This document shows positions 5,688 through 7,815 of a stretch of 7,815 nt of DNA, one piece after another. This stretch comes from CAYRZL01 sp964428795 (GTDB taxonomy: Bacteria > Bacillota > Clostridia > Lachnospirales > Lachnospiraceae): positions 1-7,815 of the forward strand of contig CAYRZL010000108.1 in the NCBI GenBank assembly GCA_964428795.1, written 5' to 3'. Position 1 is the stretch's first letter. Each line of letters begins with the position of its first letter. Both the position numbers and the translations under genes were made by a program. The notes beneath the pieces were generated by a model. The model was given only the letters and a program-made list of their open reading frames with translations, did not search any database and was not told the origin of the DNA.

Positions 5688-5716
5688 TTGAAATATTGAT
5701 TTTACACTGCTAGAAT
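5688..5716 (+). promoter_or_regulatory. Sigma-A-type promoter of the HxlR-family gene
   Basis: -35 TTGAAA (5688-5693), exact 17-nt spacer, -10 TAGAAT (5711-5716), giving a start near 5723 and a leader of about 60 nt. The leader is AT-rich and holds a TTTATA/TATAAA inverted repeat (5751-5770) just before the AGGAGG (5774-5779), which could be an autoregulatory site. Confidence 0.65.
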
Positions 5717-5783
5717 AATCTTGGGTTACCAATATGATACTTAATTACATTTTATATATTTTGTTATAAATCGAGGAGGACAC

Positions 5784-6200
5784 ATGAACACTGTAAATCC
5801 ATATCATTTTGTTGCAAACTGTATTTCCGGAAAATGGAAAATGACGATTCTACATCATATTCATCATTATGGCAAAATCCGCTTTAATGAAACAAAAAAG
5901 ACTCTTGGTGTCAGCGAAAAGGTTTTGAGTCAGCAGTTAAAAGAACTGACCAATGACGGACTGGTAGAGCGTATCCAGTATAATACCATCCCTTTAAAGG
6001 TGGAATATATTCTCACTCCTTTGGGCGAAGACCTGATTCCTGCGCTGGACATTCTCTATGTATGGAGTGTCCGTCGTCTGGAAGAATTAAAGCTGCCCAT
6101 CGATCCGGATGCATTTAAGGTTCATACCGAATTGAAATATACGGATCAACTGGCTGATATTATGGACACTTATATGGCAAAGCAGAAAACACATGAGTAG
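5784..6200 (+). CDS. HxlR-family winged-helix transcriptional regulator
   Basis: A 138-aa DNA-binding protein of the HxlR (DUF24, MarR-like) family, usually dimeric and often responding to aldehydes, quinones, disulfide stress or other small molecules. The defining run is CISGKWKMTILHHI near residues 13-26, then IRFNE, the recognition-helix region GVSEKVLSQQLKEL, DGLVERI, and the wing and end EYILTPLGEDLIPAL. The Cys preceding GKW (Cys 13) lies three residues before it, closer than the redox Cys at the start of the common CPxxxxLxxIGGKW pattern, so HypR-style sensing is uncertain. A strong SD (AGGAGG) is 4 nt from the ATG. It is the only plus-strand gene here, divergent from malQ and convergent with the VOC gene. 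Its targets are unknown; autoregulation or control of the two genes to its right would be usual guesses. Confidence 0.93.
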   Translation: MNTVNPYHFVANCISGKWKMTILHHIHHYGKIRFNETKKTLGVSEKVLSQQLKELTNDGLVERIQYNTIPLKVEYILTPLGEDLIPALDILYVWSVRRLEELKLPIDPDAFKVHTELKYTDQLADIMDTYMAKQKTHE

Positions 6201-6203
6201 TAC

Positions 6204-6230
6204 AAAAGGGGCTGTTTGGCAGCCCCTTTT
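6204..6230 (+). terminator. Bidirectional terminator between convergent genes
   Basis: AAAAGGGGCTG/CAGCCCCTTTT is a perfect 11-bp stem with a 5-nt loop, 3 nt after the HxlR gene's stop. A on one side and T on the other let it work on both strands, serving also the VOC gene that ends at 6273. Confidence 0.9.
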
Positions 6231-6272
6231 ACTATCCTTTTATAATATCAATTTCCGTAACAGTAACACCTA

Positions 6273-6680
6273 TCATCCTTCTTCAAATATCTCGATCAGA
6301 TTTCCTGTATTATCGCGAATAAACACACCGTAAGTTCCATCCACTTCCGCCACAAAGGCAATATCTACTCCCATGGCTTCCATGTCATCTTTTGCTTTGT
6401 GTGCATCCTTCACCCCAAAGGAAAAATGCTTGTTTCCCTGGGTCAACAGATCCAGATTCGGAACCCGTCTATCCTCCGGCAGCGGCTTGGAATCCGGTGC
6501 ACAGAAAATCTCCAGTTGAAATCCTGCCCCCTGCATATGCGATACACGGATTCCTGTTCCCGGTATCTCAGAACGGTCGATCACCTCAAAACCAAATACT
6601 CTGTTGTACCATGCGATACTCTCCTCAAAATCTTTCACACTAATCGCTACATGATTGATCCCATTGATATCAATCTTCAT
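6273..6680 (-). CDS. VOC-fold (glyoxalase/dioxygenase superfamily) protein
   Basis: A 135-aa single-chain VOC protein made of two beta-alpha-beta-beta-beta modules, probably a dimeric metalloenzyme. It opens with INHVAISVKDFEESIAWYN, the classic VOC start, and the four expected metal ligands are present: His 10, Glu 57 (FQLEIF), His 85 (KHFSFGV) and Glu 130 (NLIEIF). This H-E-H-E set suggests an active enzyme such as a glyoxalase I-like lyase, isomerase or thiol transferase; methylmalonyl-CoA epimerase is less likely because of Glu at the second ligand and no linked mutase. GGAGGT lies 10 nt before the ATG. Two hairpin repeats separate it from the upstream EthD-like gene. The substrate cannot be read from the sequence. 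Confidence 0.9.
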   Translation of the reverse strand: MKIDINGINHVAISVKDFEESIAWYNRVFGFEVIDRSEIPGTGIRVSHMQGAGFQLEIFCAPDSKPLPEDRRVPNLDLLTQGNKHFSFGVKDAHKAKDDMEAMGVDIAFVAEVDGTYGVFIRDNTGNLIEIFEEG

Positions 6681-6720
6681 CCTTTTTCTTACCTCCTCAT
6701 TTCATATATTGCTCTATTTT

Positions 6721-6778
6721 GTCTTATATGATGTATTTCGGCGAGGCTAAGGAACTCCAGTTCCATCAACCCGATATA
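6721..6778. repeat. Palindromic repeat, copy 1
   Basis: A 58-bp unit matching copy 2 (6797-6854) at 54 of 58 positions, identical over the first 35. The core GGAACT/AGTTCC forms a hairpin and outer bases partly pair, but the far arm found in copy 2 (ending ATAAGAC) is missing, so this copy is truncated or decayed on that side. It lies 40 bp upstream of the VOC gene's ATG. Both copies also contain TTAGCC, 16 nt, TATAAG on the minus strand, a weak promoter-like pattern. Confidence 0.85.
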
Positions 6779-6796
6779 ACACACATTTCTGTTTTT

Positions 6797-6866
6797 GTCT
6801 TATATGATGTATTTCGGCGAGGCTAAGGAACGTCAGTTCCATCGAGCCGATATACATCTATAAGAC
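6797..6866. repeat. Palindromic repeat, copy 2 (complete 70-bp hairpin)
   Basis: The ends GTCTTATATGATGTAT (6797-6812) and ATACATCTATAAGAC (6852-6866) are inverted with one bulged base. Inside, GGCT/AGCC and GGAAC/GTTCC nest around a 4-nt loop, so the whole unit can fold as one long stem-loop or cruciform. It ends 9 bp after the EthD-like gene's stop. No flanking target duplication was found. No U-tract follows on the minus strand, so it is not an ordinary terminator. It resembles repetitive extragenic palindromes or a tiny MITE; the family is not recognised. Confidence 0.85.
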
Positions 6867-6875
6867 AATATCATA

Positions 6876-7649
6876 TCAGCGATATGTGTTATAATTTTCT
6901 TTCCAGTCAAATGCCGGACGCTCCAGCAAAAAGGTAGAGATATAATGCTCATAGGGCTTCAAAAACGGGTACACACTTTCATCCGCCCAATCCGGCGCTT
7001 TCATCTGTTCCATATACGCAAAAAATGCCCTCACGTCATCAAATGTCTCAAACCAAAGCTCTGCCACCCGGTCCCACCTGTGATCCGACGGGTCGCCTTT
7101 TGCTGTCATCTCCTGCATTTTCTCCGGCTTCCATGTACCCGGCAGATGAATTTCTTCCGGTATGGTACGAGCTGCAAAAAAACGGTATACGCCCGGCGCC
7201 TGCTTTATATAATCTGCAAGCTCCCTGCAAAACCATTGATCCGCCATATCTTTATCTACATCCCGGGGATATTCCAAAAACTGCATCAGACGCAGGCAGG
7301 CTTTATCCTCCGGCGCATACTCATCCCCAAGAAAATCATCCATATATTGAGGCGGCAGAAATGTGCTCAAATTTCTCGCATCACACTTTGGCGACGTCAT
7401 GCACATCTCTCCCCTCGCACCCTCTGACGGAATTTCCCGCCAGAAACCAATCGTCGTCAGCCAGTTGGTGTATCCCATCTTCTCTTCTGAAAAATCATCT
7501 GGCAGCGGTACCGGACGATAACTCTCAAAACGTTCCAGCCATGGACCATATCTGCGGGCGATCTGTGGTCCATGATATTTATAATACCATTCCTCACAGC
7601 CTGCAATATAGTTATAATCTAACTTGTGCATTACAATACTTTTATACAT
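6876..7649 (-). CDS. EthD-like/dimeric alpha-beta barrel protein with internal duplication
   Basis: A 257-aa soluble protein. Residues 4-53 (SIVMHKL, then WYYKYHGPQIARRYGPWLERF) resemble an EthD domain, where a W-x-x-x-HGP helix precedes a strand. A second, divergent module follows (LMQFLEYPRD at 121-130, DMADQWF at 135-141, VYRFFAAR at 154-161, WDRVAELWFETFDDVRAFF at 192-210), suggesting two ferredoxin-like repeats folded as an intramolecular alpha-beta barrel. EthD relatives occur in degradation and polyketide pathways, but no catalytic role can be assigned. There are no membrane segments. The ATG at 7649 has a modest SD (GAGG, 8 nt); an in-frame ATG at codon 7 is an alternative. The stop codon overlaps a small CATATC/GATATG inverted repeat (6872-6886). 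No convincing promoter was found; weak -10-like AT-rich sequence lies near 7690-7700. Confidence 0.75.
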   Translation of the reverse strand: MYKSIVMHKLDYNYIAGCEEWYYKYHGPQIARRYGPWLERFESYRPVPLPDDFSEEKMGYTNWLTTIGFWREIPSEGARGEMCMTSPKCDARNLSTFLPPQYMDDFLGDEYAPEDKACLRLMQFLEYPRDVDKDMADQWFCRELADYIKQAPGVYRFFAARTIPEEIHLPGTWKPEKMQEMTAKGDPSDHRWDRVAELWFETFDDVRAFFAYMEQMKAPDWADESVYPFLKPYEHYISTFLLERPAFDWKENYNTYR

Positions 7650-7731
7650 ATGTCATCCTCACATATCTCACCAAAAGCCTATCCTGATTTTATAATATAG
7701 AAAACACAGTATCATTTCCTATATTCAGGGC

Positions 7732-7762
7732 AAAAACGCCGGGACAATATCCCGGCATTTTT
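7732..7762 (-). terminator. Strong bidirectional-type terminator
   Basis: GCCGGGA/TCCCGGC (7 bp, 5-nt loop) is flanked by AAAAA and TTTTT. In minus-strand RNA a U-G pair bridges the stem to the A/U arms, making it a continuous 13-bp stem ending GUUUUU, so it best terminates a minus-strand gene lying beyond the right edge. The plus strand also has a T5 tail. Confidence 0.85.
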
Positions 7763-7815
7763 GGCTCTTCAGGGGTGATAGTGGGTAAAAAACACCCACA
7801 ACCCCAGTATTTATG
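7763..7815. mobile_element. Possible insertion-sequence end (ISL3-like), partial
   Basis: From 7763 the plus strand reads GGCTCTTCAGGGG, like the GG(C/G)TCTT starts of ISL3-family terminal repeats, directly after the T5 of the terminator. Next comes a hairpin GTGGGT/ACCCAC (7781-7799) enclosed by GGGGT/ACCCC (7772-7805). No transposase is visible because the window ends, and the matching opposite end and 8-bp duplication cannot be checked, so this remains a suggestion. Confidence 0.35.

Noticed and set aside
6257..6267. GTAACAGTAAC resembling a MITE end (AACAGTAAC)
   Set aside because: Only 9 bases match, with no partner inverted end nearby and no target duplication; likely chance.
6273..6680. 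Methylmalonyl-CoA epimerase
   Set aside because: Length fits, but the second metal ligand is Glu in FQLEIF and there is no mutase or propionate gene nearby; only the VOC fold is supported.
6721..6866. CRISPR array
   Set aside because: Only two units, an 18-bp gap, and long palindromic units with one degenerate copy; no cas genes.
6721..6866. Repeats as terminators of the EthD-like gene
   Set aside because: On the minus strand the hairpins are followed by A-rich rather than U-rich sequence.
7025..7687. 220-aa open frame on the plus strand opposite the EthD-like gene
   Set aside because: Low-complexity Pro/Ser-rich translation typical of antisense reading; the minus-strand protein has coherent secondary-structure patterning.

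Overview
The window looks like chromosomal DNA of an anaerobic, low-to-moderate GC Firmicute, most likely a Lachnospiraceae-type gut clostridium. The reasons are strong AGGAGG ribosome-binding sites, a four-subunit 2-oxoacid:ferredoxin oxidoreductase, a GH77 amylomaltase, an HxlR regulator, and short palindromic repeats in the intergenic DNA. The genus call is inference from gene content and style; no marker gene is present.

Left part (1-2870, minus strand). A tight four-gene operon encodes ferredoxin, alpha (VorB-like), beta (TPP-binding) and gamma subunits of a ferredoxin-linked 2-oxoacid oxidoreductase, probably for branched-chain 2-oxoacids. It has a good promoter (2837-2865) and a strong hairpin terminator (62-95). 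At all three gene junctions the upstream stop codon TAG is embedded in the next gene's Shine-Dalgarno as TAGGAGG. Nine bases past the terminator stem, what looks like the 5' end of a bacterial group II intron (class C style) begins at position 52 and runs off the left edge.

Middle (2886-5570, minus strand). A 143-bp non-coding element (2894-3036) with imperfect terminal inverted repeats and a perfect 8-bp target duplication (AAGCCTCC) sits at the stop codon of a P-loop NTPase gene, between it and the oxidoreductase promoter: a MITE-type insertion. Upstream lies malQ (4-alpha-glucanotransferase), with its own terminator and an inverted repeat overlapping its -10.

Right part (5688-7815). An HxlR-type regulator on the plus strand, with a near-consensus promoter and a bidirectional terminator, converges on a VOC/glyoxalase-fold gene and an EthD-like two-domain gene on the minus strand. 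Between these two lie two copies of a hairpin-forming repeat, 76 bp apart. The right edge holds a strong terminator followed immediately by a sequence resembling an insertion-sequence end (GGCTCTTC, ISL3-like).

The metabolic genes are ordinary for the group. The most informative signals are the non-coding ones: three probable mobile-DNA boundaries that lie at or beside transcript ends, the tandem palindromic repeat, and the repeated stop/SD overlap. No clearly new protein system is visible; the least understood proteins are the P-loop NTPase and the EthD-like duplication protein.
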